Positions 36,125 to 48,869 of a DNA stretch of 64,000 bases are shown piece after piece. Both the position numbers and the translations under genes were made by a program. The DNA is taken from positions 187,679 to 251,678 of the forward strand of contig LUCM01006371.1 in assembly GCA_008360955.1 (NCBI GenBank), written 5' to 3'. Each line of letters opens with the position of its first letter. The first letter of the stretch is position 1. The notes under the pieces were generated by a model, which saw nothing but the letters and a program-made list of their open reading frames with translations, was not told where the DNA came from and did not search any database. Source of the stretch: Fasciolopsis buskii. Taxonomy: Eukaryota; Platyhelminthes; Trematoda; Plagiorchiida; Fasciolidae.

Positions 36125-38434
36125 CTGACTGCAATCAAGTCACGAAAATGTTCATCATGGCGGATGCCTACTGCAAGCGTATTTTTGGAGGAATAATCAT
36201 GGATATTTGGATGGAATTTCCTAAAACCGTGCAGCGTGGCCTCGCAGCGCGGACGATATGCCACATACGAACACACGTGATGCAAAAGCACGGGCTCGTA
36301 TCAAGACGGATCTCAATGATTTCTTCGCATTTAGTTCTTACACTAACCTTCAAGTTTCCTGAACCATATTTTGGCAGTCTTTGTGTGGAGTTTATTTAGG
36401 ATCGTTATAAGTTATTGATTTTTGTGTTTTTGTTTGTTAGGGCCTAGTCTATCGTTACAATAGTTGTTTACAAAACAGTGTCACTTATTTCTACAGAAAA
36501 TTTTTCACCACAATAAGTATGATCTAGAATCTTTTGAGGCAGGTCAAAAGAATACAAATTTTTATATACGTTAGAATGCGGGTACGTATGAAGCACAAAA
36601 ATCCTTAAAATGCATAATGCGAATTTTACGACAGGCGCTTCAATACCTATTGAATGTAATGAAGACACGTAGCGACGATTGAAACCTGCCCTTGAGCGTC
36701 ACCAGGGGTACTAATCTTTTAGCTCACCTGTGGTCACGTTCGTCCAAGAACGTAGGTGTGTGTGTGTGTGTGATACCAATACCAGAGAATCAAAACGGAA
36801 TTGAAAATGAGAAGAGATTCGAAAAAATACAACGAGTCTAGACAAATTTGAGTGTTTGGCAACAGACAAGTCGGATGTACATCAACTGACCGAAACAAAC
36901 CTTGTGTGATTTTACGTAATTCCACGTTTCAGGGTTGCGTATATCGGTTCACCCATCCCCCTGTACAGAAGGTTCTAATGGCTATACTCATGTGTGAAAC
37001 ACTTCATAAAAACGTATTAGCATAGCATGATTTCTATTAATTTCACTACAATGTGAAGGTAGAATAAGGATCTAACAATCCGATCGAAATCCATTTGGTT
37101 AACACAAGGTCTCATTAGGCAAAGCGTAGCTGAGAGGGAGAGTGAAAGGAAACCGGGGCACAAATTTTCCATGTTCCTTGGTTTCAGGACCATAATGACT
37201 ACTAACTCGGCAGATCCGTTAGTCGAAGATGATTGAAACATCCAAAAATTACCATACTGGACTAGATGGGCAACATTACAAAACCAAGGATGCACATGTG
37301 CGAAGATTCATCTGTGAACTTATTTTTCCATTTTAATCCTCGATTCTTGCTAACAGCGACCAATATCGACTTAATTGTCTCATATTCACTGTCGCATCCA
37401 ATCAGTTAATCAGTCTGTTTCTTCATTTCAACGTTAGCGTTAGCCTTACGTTTCGTCTCATCCAATCTCTATGCCGCCTGCTTCACACTCAAGCTCATAG
37501 CGAATCGTTTGGCTCGGTTCCATTGCTCCCCAGCTCCACTTGTTCCACTATCTGATTTAATTCTGGATCCGATTCTTGTCACGACTGGATCTCTTTAGCT
37601 GATCTCGACTTTTGGATGGCTGGAGAAAGGAGGTAGGTTTTCTAAAATCAGCATACTTTTTGTTCGAAGTCTTCTGACTATACGACGGGTTAACAGTCTT
37701 GGGTATATATTTAGCAAAAGAATGATATTTCCTGTCTTAGTTCCTATCAGCTTCAAAATGCAATTGAACAGAATCAATGGTCTGAGCGAAATCGTAGTTG
37801 AAGATCCACACAGAAATACCATCCCTAAATTTGTCTGTCGAGAAACGATAAAGCCGACAGATGGTGATGAGTGATATTAAATTCGAATTCAGTATTGAGC
37901 TACTTATAAAATAGTTGATGATATAAGTAAAAACGCTTGGAAGGTCACAGACGAAAAAAAATAGCTGCAAGGGTTCATGCTCGACATCGGTATTCACCTC
38001 GCTAACCGCACAGTAAACCAATGGTGATGGGATAGTTAACTGTGGTGCAAAGTTACTGAACGGTTACCAATTATTCTCAAATTGCGAAAAATGAGGAATA
38101 GCCTGTTATGAGTCGTAAAAGGTTTCTGTTATCGGATGAATACTAAGTAAAATAGAGGAGGGATCATCAGGTAGCTTAGTTGTAAGGTGTGTAATGGAAA
38201 TTGCACATTGTAAAGGATTGACTGAGTGAGGCATTATCGCCCCGGAGGAGAGATTGAGCAAAAAAGTTTGTGAACATGCGCCTCGCAGATGCAAACAGGT
38301 GAGATAAGCGAACAAAACCTGTAATATTCCAAATTTCGTATTCCGAAAAAAGACAATCCACAAATTTGGTGATAGTTCAACGGAAACTGGTGCACAAATC
38401 TGATTGAGAAGATAGCCAACAAACAAAAAAAATG
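36123..38434. other. No recognised gene; (GT)n at 36753-36772
   Basis: A short GT tract is the only named feature. Frames are short and unlinked. Confidence 0.4.
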
Positions 38435-38477
38435 TGATGAAGATGATGATGATGATGATGATGATGATGACGATGAT
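38435..38477. repeat. (GAT)n microsatellite
   Basis: GAT tract; it explains the poly-serine frame on the minus strand. Confidence 0.95.
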
Positions 38478-39896
38478 TGTTGATTATCAAAATATGCGCC
38501 GATGTTGAAATTAAGCCTCGATTTGTTGCAAAATTCAGTTCCATTTTTTATATGTGGACTGTGTATGCTTGACACACATGCCTGTTTAAATTATTTACAT
38601 TCTGATTTCGGATCTTCTCCTCGAGACTTAGTCAACCCAGCGTAATTTTCACCGAATCGATTCACACTGAGAAATAGCGCAGCCCAATGGTAAGTCTCGC
38701 GGAATGAATCATCTCGATTTGAGTTATTCAACTCGAAAATTTGCGTTTTCTTCTCTTTTTTATTTTTGATGTAGGAAGACATTCTCTGATAAAAGAACTA
38801 AGAACAAACTGGGAGCCCACGTGTGACTTTTGGCAGTGTGATAACTCTAGCCCGTTAGTGAAGTGCTTTGCTGAGCATGTCACGCTATGTGACATGTTCT
38901 GTTGTCGACGCCAATCGGGATTTTTCCAATTCATCAGGCTTCGTTTTATACCCACGGTCTGTACCCGCGTACATGGAATGCTTTGCGGTTGTGATAAGTC
39001 GTGATTTAGCGTGTTTGGTGCTGCAAGTTCCAGCCACTGTACTCGACTTGGTGGACTAGACTGCTATTTCGGAAATTTTGTGCATCAAACCGTGGTTGAT
39101 TCTTAAACAAAATATTACGTATCGGGTCTTATGCCGTATGAGCGGTGTAGCAGGATAACAGTTTAGTCGACCATGAGCATGAGACTGTTGCCTTGGTTAT
39201 CGGTGTTTGTGGGATGATGGATCGTCCTGGACAAATCACAATCGATAGACTGGCTTGTATGCAATCCGATCGTGTCAGATTGCAGACGAGCACAGACGGC
39301 AAGACCCTACAAGGCTGCTTTGTCGCATTGGTTACCAGGGCCCAACCGACACAGTGATGTGACTGGAAGGCAAGAGTGCGCAAACTGAGAAGATCACAAC
39401 GTGCGTTGTGCTAACCAATCAGGATTAGTGGCCCTGATTCGACAACAAAACTACGTGAACACAATCAGATAAAGTGCATCAAACGAGATGGACCAATCAA
39501 GCTGTGACCCCGACAACCGACGTAATAATAGCAGCCACAAACGCAAATCTACAAGCAAAGTGGCCCATAATTATGCGATGTTTTGATTTAATAAAATACG
39601 GTCATTTTCCCCGTTCGGCTTGGCCGTTCTCGATCAAGTTACTGGGGCCGAACGATACCGACCTAATTACTTAACTGACTGATTGCAGAGCATACGTGGG
39701 AACAGTAATTTGGCATTGCTCAACAAGAGCAGGATGATCAATTATGGTCACTGTACGTCAAGTTGAGTTGAAACGCAAGTATGTTTCTAGTGAATAATTC
39801 CACTGCATATCGTTGATTACATGATTCCAGGTTGAGAAGCGATTTTTGTGAACATGAATTATCTTCATGCAGGATCAATAAATAAAGTCACCTTCA
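38478..39896. other. No recognised feature
   Basis: Nothing identified. Confidence 0.4.
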
Positions 39897-40345
39897 AACA
39901 TTGATGAAATCATAGTGCACAGTCGTTTAGTTCTTTTTAGGAATCATCAACAATTCACATGCAACGCTTCGAAATTGGAAGCCAACCCAGAACGAACGGA
40001 TGTGAATCGAACGTCGTAGGCATTACAATAGATCGGAAATCCCTCAGTGATGATTTATTTTCACGGACACAAGCCGCCAGCTCATGGAATTTGACTATCA
40101 CAAAAGGTAACTTCTCTGTCGACAAGCCAAGTGTACGGTGAATGCGTTCAACACGATCTACAAAGCACTAAAATTTAGCCTGATCCCTGAGGCTATTGAC
40201 TCTCCACCGCTCATCCTAGGTTTGTGTGTCCCCAATTCGGGCGTGATCGATGTGCGCCACTGGCAGCTTTTAGTAAGAATGAAACAGCTGTACACAGCAT
40301 TCCTTTATCTTTCTAATGACGAGGTAAGAGTTATGGGTGGGTGCA
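39897..40345. repeat. Fold-back repeat with tRNA-like core, old long copy
   Basis: The left side has TTTTTAGGAATCATCAAC and a minus-strand tRNA-like core (CCAACCCAGAACGAACGG, GAATCGAACGTCGTAGGCA, 39975-40026). The right side has CCCAATTCGGGCGTGATCGA and AAGAATGAAACAGCTGTACA. Substitutions are many, so this is an older insertion. Confidence 0.6.
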
Positions 40346-40739
40346 AAGTTATTTGAAAATCACATCGAATCACTTACTGTCGCGAACAGCCAAGAAATCG
40401 TCATACGGAAAAGATGTGACAGAGCTGAAAGAAAACCAAGCAACGAAGAGAAGATTGATAATACGGAATGATAGACTTCGAGATGATCAAAACTAAACAA
40501 TTTAAAGTTTCGTACTCACAGCTCTTCGTTTACAAATGATCATACGCTTTTGGTTCTTACCTTCCAGTGACGAATTATGGTGATGAAAAAATTGCAAGCT
40601 CATAACAGAAAAAGTATTTGTGGAATTGGAAATATTTTTCGAACGCACGAACTTCACAGGTTATGTCATTTAGGCATATCGCTTAACATCTCTAAACACC
40701 GGGTTGCATGACTTAGTGGATCCCAAACGGGTAATCTAA
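40346..40739. other. No recognised feature
   Basis: Nothing identified. Confidence 0.4.
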
Positions 40740-40935
40740 TTTCTTTTTTGTTTTTTAATCTTTCACGTCACTTGTTAATGAAGCCACAGTGTTCATTGTT
40801 TTCCGAAAGGGAGTCACAACAAACAGAGGGCTATCAGGTGGGCAGTTTGTTCGGTCGTGGAGGAATTCGAACCGGTGACCTTCAGGTAGAAATACCACAG
40901 CGATGACCACTTGGAACCCAGGCCGAACCTATTCG
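40740..40935 (-). repeat. tRNA-derived SINE (family 2)
   Basis: T-rich tail at the left (TTTTTTGTTTTTTAATC), AGAGGGCTATCAGG in the body, head at the right with complement TCCAAGTGGTCATCGC (A box) and GGTTCGAATT (B box). Confidence 0.7.
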
Positions 40936-41269
40936 GACCGGTCCGGTGACTGGGGTCCTCAAGGTCATTCGCCACGTCATGCCTTGGGCAATCGTGACCA
41001 ATCTTTTAGCCATTATGTGCTCTTAACTTCAACGTGCACTGACAGAGCGGATCCGCAGGCAACTCTAATGCCTGTCCAGCAACCCTGACCTATTTGAATT
41101 CGGTGCCTGTTAGGTTGACTAACTTTAGGATTACTAATAAAATTCTCCTGCTGACTCACAGCAATATCAAGAAGACATCAGTTTCCCGCGTACATACGTT
41201 CTATGTGTGTGAGCCAGATGAGAGAACGGATGTTACGGAATTTAGTCACCGAATGTCACATTGACGCCC
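40936..41269. other. No recognised feature
   Basis: Nothing identified. Confidence 0.35.
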
Positions 41270-41425
41270 AAACATATCAAGCTAAGAAACTCCAGTGGTA
41301 TCTTCCCTAAACGTGAAAATAACTCATCCGAGATACGATTATCTGGTGTAATGTGACTGTCCAAATAACAACATCTGTCTACTTCACTGGTACTTTTACT
41401 ATTCAACACGTGTATGAACTTTGGC
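41270..41425 (-). mobile_element. LINE fragment (RT thumb region)
   Basis: The minus strand reads VDRCCYLDSHITPDNRISDE, then LFSRLGKIPLEFLSL. This matches the segment just after the catalytic region in the copy at 45.4 kb (LDRFIYLASFLSNNGG...). A short relic only. Confidence 0.6.
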
Positions 41426-42459
41426 CTAATCTGAATCTATACGGACACTTGACTTTTCAAATTGGCAAAATGCACCCATACATTACAGTTTAAATGATCG
41501 GATATTACTTGTTGTTTGTTTGAGTCCCTATGCAGTAACAGATCATTATCCACATGTTCAAAACTAAAAAAATTAGTTTATTGGCAAATATCAACGTGAA
41601 GGGCTTCATCTGAGGGTTGAGCTATCAACATAATCATCTGAAATATGGAATAGAAGAGGATGGGCGAAACTAGGACAATCCCGACAGACACCTCTCGGTG
41701 CGTGAATGAACAAATGGTGTAAACAAAACTCACCTTCGGCTGTTAGCCTAACAAGACTGGAATAGGGGAGTAAATTCTTCTGGCACACCGTTCCGTGATA
41801 TGCAGTACAGTTCAGATAGGGCGAGGGTCAGTTTGCGAATCAAACAAACACTGACTGAGGGGCTATGGAAGGCTTGTTTGTCACAAAAATTTTACACCTG
41901 AAAAGATGTACCCTAATCAAACGAAATCGGTTACGAAGGCAACTTATTTCGCACGTATACGAGCATCCGAGAGCCAGGGTAAAAGATGATGCTTCGCGTG
42001 TAGTTCGGGCAGAATACCTGACAAACTATTTCCTCTCTGTGTGAGCTGTTTTGCTCGATAAACGACAGTGATCGGAATAGCCGGTAATTTGCTGACGCTT
42101 CGACTACCATGGACAAGAGTGGTTGCTGCGGTAGATGAAATGTTTACAAACTATCAATAATTACAACTATGCAGTGTTAATAAACAATACAAATCGGCAT
42201 GTAAAATGTTATATGGCGTACCTATTTTTCGATATAGCGACTCCTTTAATTCCTGTGGAATTTTTACCTGAGAAACTACTATTTTTGTCGTAAATTGGCA
42301 CTTTTAACATCTTTTCATTACCGACCAGTCTAATTGTTCTATAGTCGGAAAATCATGATGAAAGACCATTGTCGGATATAATGGGGAGAACTAGGTGATG
42401 TCCAGCAAGTAGCGTCAGGTCAGGTGACCTTGGGTTTCTATCAAACTGTTAAGCTGTCA
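41426..42459. other. No recognised feature
   Basis: Nothing identified. Confidence 0.4.
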
Positions 42460-42944
42460 CAAAGAGACTGCACTTTGACGTAGTGTGACGGCTTGCCTGC
42501 CTCCATGATCCAACGAGCTATACAGGATAGCTTATCTCAAACCGAAGATCGAATCGTGTCTGGAAGGTCAATGGATAGAGGCCTGGCGAAGTAGTCTCCT
42601 GGTCCTCCCAGTCGGGGGTTAATCTGAATTAGCAGCTCAGTCGGAAAAACGAGTGGAATAATCGACCCAAGTAGATGGGTTTCCACTCAGCCATGCCCCG
42701 CTGCGTTGCCATCAGGTTCCTGTCAGAACCACAGGCTTTGGTTGAGAATCCTGATCGTTCTTCCGCTTAGCGGCTGGACACCCTAGCAGCACCCGTCCAT
42801 CAATCCCCAGGAGTTACACGCCTACAAATAATCAGGACCGCGCTGCCCATTGCATCGAGCGGGGGTGCTAGTGACAAGTATGCTGCTGCTCAGAGTCCCC
42901 TCTCTTTTATTCAACATGTCTCTTCTGTCTCCAACCCAATCTGT

Positions 42945-43798
42945 TTGCCCCTTCTGCCTACCTACAGTGTTCCCACTGATGACACGCCTGATACTCGCAA
43001 AGGTTCGTTCTCAAGTAGTGTAGTAGGTGGTTCTCAGTGTGTTAGCTCACATTTTTCCAAACCTAGTCAGCCTGTGAATCTCGGTTCCTTCAATGTGCAC
43101 ATTTTAATGCAGGCTGGCCAACAGGCGTGTTTGGCTCTGACAGTGGACTCACTTTCGATTGATGTCTGCCGTGTGAGTGAAATACGAATTCAGGATTCGA
43201 GTAGAGTAATTCAAATAACTGCGCCAAATGTCTCGTCACGGTACTTCACACTTCAGGAGACGAAACAGCTCTAGCTTTGGCCCAACGCTTGACAGGAATA
43301 GCATCGAAAATGAAGGCTAAAGCGACCCTTTTAGACTGGATCCCGGTTAACAGTGGCGTGTGTGCCGTGAGACTGCAGGGATCAGTCGGCGTCCGGAAGG
43401 ATAGTAGGGTAAAGCGCAGTTTATTTATTATTTCGGCATACCCTCCAACAGACTGCAGCACTAATATGGAGAAAGACGAGTTTTACGATGACCTTGTCAC
43501 TCTTGTTCGGAAGAGCAAAGGCTCTGACATTGTAGTGGTGGCAGGTGATTTTAATGCACAAGTTGGAAAACTGAGTGCATCGGGGTCCTGTTTAGGTGGG
43601 CAGTACGCCTTATCTGCTCAGCGAACAGATAACGGGGAAAGACTTCTCCAATTCTGTGCAGACAATAAACTATTTCTATCTAGCACGAATGTCCGACACA
43701 GTTGGTGTTGCACGGCGACATGGCGCTCTAACTCGACGGGTAGTCTGAATCAGATCAGTCATATCGCAATAAGCTACCATTGGCTCGATTCTCTCTAA
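42945..43798 (+). pseudogene. LINE endonuclease domain
   Basis: Two frames (42945-43274 and 43277-43798) join by a frameshift near 43270. Motifs of an exonuclease-endonuclease-phosphatase fold are visible: the opening SFNVHILMQAGQQ, the SEIRIQD block (normally SETRIQD, holding the catalytic Glu; here still E), LLDWIPVN, ISAYPPTD, the VVAGDFNAQVG block with catalytic Asp and Asn, and a worn end (NQISHIAISY, where the family has TQIDHIA, so the Asp of that motif is lost). The enzyme nicks target DNA to prime reverse transcription. The stop at 43796 and the lost Asp argue that it is dead. Confidence 0.8.
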
Positions 43799-44178
43799 AA
43801 CCGTATGTCGTACTGGGTAGTGTACATCGAATCGGACCATGCGTTAGTTTTAATGCGATTTGTACTGCAGCTCAACGGCCATCGACGCAGGCCACAAACA
43901 CGATTGGCTGTCGAACGTCTGTCTGATTCGGCTGTTCGCAACAGTATGAACAGAAACCATCCGGATATGTGAGAACTTCGACGAGCAACAATGCATATCA
44001 CTAGTGAGAGCAAATGAAGCAGCCGTATCATTTGTCAGCAGATTTCGCCTGTGGTCCTAGATCTATTGTTCATCAAAGACAGTGGATCTCCTAAGGGTCG
44101 TTGGGTCTAATGGAGCAAAATCGACAGCTGCCTAACTGGAAGGAGGTGAATGAGATGCGTTGACAGTTGCAGCGTTAG

Positions 44179-44463
44179 TTGACGACAAGCCTTAATAATG
44201 ACACTGAGAACTGGTGGGTTAAGGTAGCCGAAGAGATGGAAGCAGTGGCCGCTTCAGGTAACAGTCAAAGACTGTTTCAGCTTATACGTGACAGCGGTGG
44301 GCGGAGAACTTTGGTTATTGAAGTCGTGTGCGATAGAAATGAAGAGCTCATTCATGGTAAACAACAAAGGCTGAGCCATTGGGCTGTGCACTTTAAGGAT
44401 CAGCTTAACTGGACGCATGCTAACTTATTTGGGCCGACGTCTGCAGCTGCGAATCCTTGGTAG
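44179..44463 (+). pseudogene. LINE linker between endonuclease and RT
   Basis: Contains WWVKVAEEMEAVAASGN, QRLFQLIRDSGGRR, and LSHWAVHFKDQLNW, the connector typical of this element family. Stops separate it from the domains on either side. No catalytic residues are expected here. Confidence 0.75.
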
Positions 44464-44607
44464 GTGTCTGTTGACCTCCCAACGGGATTGCAAGCAGAGT
44501 AGAATATTCAAATTTTGATGGGGCAAATTGGCCGGTCCCGACGAACTCCCCCCAGTTCTTTTCAAACTGGTTGAAGAAGCTTTGGTGAAATCACTTACCT
44601 CGTTGAA

Positions 44608-46103
44608 TTGAGGAGCGTATTCCGTTATCGTGGGAGTGAGTCGCTGACTGCACCTATTTTCAAGAGCGGCATACGGAGTGATTGTAGCAATCATCGTGAG
44701 ATTAATTTAATTCCGGTAGTTACTAAGGTCCTATCTTCGATAATGCTGCATCGTTTGACACCGATTCGCGAGAGTAGTATCTGCGATCAGCAGGCCGGAT
44801 TTCGTCCAGGTCGAGGTTCCATTGATCAGATATCCACTGTCCAACAGATGCGCGAAACGCGCCACATGCACTGCCGCCCTAGGATCGTGGTCTATCTAGA
44901 CTTGAAAGGGGCGTTCGACTCAGTAGATCGACAAGCACTATTCAGTGTTCTCCACCAGAATGGTATGCCAACGAAGTTCGTAAACCTGTTACGAGCATTA
45001 TACTCACACACCTATAACCACGTTGGGGTATACGGTGAACTGTCAGATTCGTTCGAAACGACTAGTGGCGTTCGACAAGGGTGTCTCATCTCTCCATTCC
45101 TGTTCAACTTCGTCATGGAAGAAGTGATGGAAGATGCTTCGTTAGGTCTTCATGATGTATGAATCGAACTGGAAAATGAAAGGAAGCTGTTATCAAGATT
45201 ACACAGATGACGTTTTGTGCATTTTCGAGTCTGCGGACCGTGCACAACGCGCACTAGATAAACTCTCGATATCGGTTGCTCGGTTTAGCATGTGTTTTGT
45301 ACCTTCACAGTGCAAAGTACTTTTACCAGACTGGACGACAGCAGTGCGGAACTTGATGCTAGATGGAAAGGAAATAACGATTTTGGACCGTTTCATTTAC
45401 CTTGCTAGCTTCCTGTCGAACAATGGTGGCATGACAGCAAAAGTGGGCAGGCAGTTATCGAAGGTTCAAGCGGTCTACGCTGAACGGAAGCACTTGTGGC
45501 GTCGGCCTGGTATTTTCCTAAATTTGAAAGACCGTGTGCACTGTGCCGCAGTGCGCTCATTTCTGTTGTGTGGTTGCGAGACGTGGAGTATGTGTTGGCG
45601 CTTTTCGTTGGTTAGAAGTTTTCGATCACCGACGTCTACGTAGTATGGCTTAGGTTTGATGGAGTGACCGGGTAAGTAATTTAGAGGTGAGGAATCTAGT
45701 ACTAGGTGCGGGCTCTCAGAACACCTTGTTTCATCGTATGAAACTTAGTAGACTACGCTTGTTGGGTCACGTGTTGCGTATGTCGAACACTCGTCTACCA
45801 TACCGTGCCATCCCTCCTCTGCGTTCTTCCCAAGGAGTGGTGGAAGCCATGTGGAGGCAAAAGATAACGCGGCAACGTGGGATGAGAAAATGTACAGCGA
45901 ACTTAGATAAGGTAGGTGTCTCACGTCTTCGTGGTTGGGATTCGAAAGGCTCGTCAACTAGGTGGCCGGAGACACTGGAGGATACGGCAGTGAACCGTGA
46001 ACAGTGGCGATCGTGTTTTCATTTTCTACCGAATCAGAATGATTCAAAGAATGCCTTTGTACAGTCAATTAGGCTTGCCTTGCTGGTTCATGCTGAACGA
46101 TGA
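44608..46103 (+). pseudogene. LINE reverse transcriptase and C-terminal domain
   Basis: Three frames: 44608-45162, 45152-45643 and 45687-46103. RT motifs in order: IFKSGIRSDCSNHREINLIP, QQAGFRPGRGSIDQ, LDLKGAFDSVDR (motif A, catalytic Asp present), TSGVRQGCLISPFLFNF, and YTDDVLCIFESAD (motif C; the usual Ala is Thr but both Asp remain). After the thumb (QCKVLLPDW, LDRFIYLASFLS) comes the C-terminal LLGHVLRMSNTRLPYRA and GWDSKG...RWPETL segment. Frame changes near 45155 and 45645 break the protein. It would have copied element RNA at the nicked target. Confidence 0.85.
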
Positions 46104-46130
46104 TGATACTGATGATGGTGTTAATGAAAC

Positions 46131-47934
46131 TCTTAAGACTCAAATGCGAGTAGGGCTAACGTGAAAACAGTTTGAGCAGCTCCAATCAAACACCACATCC
46201 AACTGCATCAATCCTAGTCCTTATTACTGCTCATTGTGTACACCACTGCGTGGATGACCAACTATTTGGCATTGCTAACACAAAGAATAACAAAGCCTAA
46301 TGAAATACTTGTGCTTGTTTATTTTTCTTTCCCGGTTGAGTGACGTTCATCTTTCGGTCAGTACTGCATGCCCTCTGTGGGCCACTTGTTGTCAATGGAT
46401 TAGAGCTTAGTCTTTAGGTAGAGGTTATTCCCACCGGCCGATGAATCGATTGTTATGTATGTGACCATGCTCAGTTGAACTCGGTTCAAACAGCAGTGCA
46501 AAAAAGAATGTCTAGTTCCTATTCAAGACAAATTCGAGACTTCTAGTAGATCCTAAAGATAAAGTCGTTCGTGAAGCACCTGTTCAAACAACTCACCCAT
46601 TCTGATACAGCTGAAGTATTCGGACAAAGAAGCATATGGTATGAAGATGTGATAATACCACGTGCAAGTCACGTGGTGCAGTCCGATGCAGCTTCGCGCT
46701 AGCCTGCCAAAACAACTGCCCAATAAGAAACGTGATGACATGAGCTGATGAAATCCAAACATTCCTCGAAGGTGACGGGATCGAATGTATACCACCAGTT
46801 TGGATATCTCCAAATTCGCATGTAAACCCATGAGCTATACATACAACTTGAACCTGTTTTCCTCTTCTGTTGTAATCTTCTCATTGTGTTAGTTTGCGTA
46901 GCTTGGGTCAAAGCCAACGCAGTGTCTACCGGCAATCGGTATCCGTTTACTACTATGACCGACCCAGTTCCGTATATTCATTCCAACTCCAAGTAACACG
47001 GAAGGTCACACCTCGTGACTCTTCAAAACTACAACAAATGGTACACGATGATGATGATGATGATTATCCCGATTTGAAATAACGCTAGATCGGCAATTGA
47101 AAAGCAGCATGTATAAATTAGTCAATAAGATTTTGTGACGGGAACTATCGAAATTCGGTTTCTATGCTACCAGTGACGGAAACTGGCATAGGCAAATCAT
47201 TTACGGTGGACAAAATATCGTGTTACCTGGAATGGACGATTGGACGATATAATTAGGATTACTTACACGATTGACGGAAGTCAAAGAACAAGTTCTTCTA
47301 GATATCATCACTAATCTCGGAAGTCCGTTCGGTGGGAGAAATATTTGATTCTCTTGAGCGGAGTGTAAGTTTGAGTTTTCTTTTATCATAGACAAAAAAT
47401 GCATGTTACCGACGAGTGCCAACTTTTCTCGGTGAACACTAGTCCACATCCAAAGATGAGAAGCGCTTGAGAGTTCCACTAAACACTCCATTTCTCGATA
47501 CCATTCTGTTGTGCTGTTTGTGGATTGGTAAAGCTTCTAAATTCAGTAACTTGTGCCTGACCAACTACTATGGAGATGACCTTCAATCTGGAGAGTTATT
47601 GAACGTAGACCATCCTTCTCTCTCTTTTTGATTTCTCCTCACTGATTTGTTTTTTTTCGTCTTTACAAAACCTTGTTCTAGCGTTTCGCACAATGCGTCG
47701 AAATGCATGCGTCTTCGTCAAACCATTAAGTCGATAGTAGAGATACTAATGGCCTTGTAACTACATCGTTCAATGAATGTGCAAAAGTACACTCTTAACA
47801 AACGTGGAAACCCATCCGGATGTTAAATCTCATCTAAATAAAGAACTCGTTTTTGGGAATAAAACAGCTGACCAAAATGGACCGACCGTGAAGTAGTCAG
47901 TTATATTTACGTTAAGGTTTGTCATTTTGGTGTG
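46131..47934. other. No recognised gene; small GAT tract at 47046-47063
   Basis: Nothing identified apart from the microsatellite and an 8-bp stem hairpin (ACCACGTG..CACGTGGT) at 46657-46677. Confidence 0.4.
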
Positions 47935-48135
47935 CCTTGATAATCATTTTTTTTACTCCTTTTTATCATTTAATTTCCCTAATAATAAAGTAACAAAGTA
48001 GGCAATTTTCAGGAAGGAAGTCGCTGCCCAGAGAAAACTCGCTCGACTGGGGTTCGAACCCGCGACTATGGTACAACTATACGGATAATTTTGATCAAAA
48101 CAACTAATTCCAGTCGGATAACAGTATTTAGATAA
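47935..48135 (-). repeat. tRNA-derived SINE (family 2)
   Basis: T-rich tail at the left; head at the right with a clear B box (complement GGTTCGAACCC near 48052) and a worn A box. Same orientation as its relatives. Confidence 0.65.
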
Positions 48136-48869
48136 CGACTGATTTTGAACGGATACTATCACTCGGTATGCCAATGAATCTTGTGAAGAAGTGCATGAAA
48201 TCGTGTTCAATCGCGTCCGTTAGCAAACTCCAACAGCTATTTCATGCACATTAGGACAAAACCCTGTTGTAGTTTCCATGACAATCGGCTCCCTAACAAA
48301 TGATGGCGTGTGATCACTTGTAAACAGTTCCACGGATAAACTTGCACGGAATATGCCTACTGACAAAGTGAATACAAATCAGATGAAAATCGAATGAGAT
48401 TGGGAGCGAATAATATAACATCGTTCCAGTTAGCATTTTACTATCGCCCATGGAATTCAATCCAAAATTAGCAATCATTTATTTCACCAAAACCTGTCCG
48501 TCATCGATAATTTCGCACACCAGTAGACATACTGATCCCACAACTGTGTCATTTTCGATGTAATTGCCCAGTTTTCTTTGTGCTGTTGGGTCCGGTTCAG
48601 TCAGTTCCTTGTGCGTCAGTATGTATGCGTCTGCAGCACTCATCGCTTTCGTGTGGACAACCGTACACAGTGAGCGTAATAAGAGAAATCAGTTCAGTTT
48701 CAGTTTGTACAACCATTCACCATGCATCAACTTGTTCCGGTTTTGGTCGCTATCTTACCATCCGCTCAAGACCATCCGTTCAAACAGAAAAAAGAACGAG
48801 GGGTGGCGAAGATCGGTGGTAAAATAATAAGTTGAGGAATAGATTTCCGATGCAAAAAAACCAATGACT
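48136..48869. other. No recognised feature
   Basis: Nothing identified. Confidence 0.4.

Larger units (their letters stand above)
42460..46130 (+). mobile_element. Non-LTR retrotransposon, nearly full length
   Basis: The most complete LINE in the window. A 5' untranslated stretch (about 42460-42940) is shared with the minus-strand copy at 51.57-51.19 kb. It is followed by endonuclease, linker, reverse transcriptase and C-terminal domains in the expected order, then a short GAT-rich end (46100-46120). The single apurinic-type endonuclease, the RT motif set and the short-repeat tail fit RTE-like elements, but I cannot exclude a neighbouring clade. The frame is broken at several points, so it is inactive. 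Copy number in the window (at least six pieces) indicates a family that was very successful. Confidence 0.85.
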
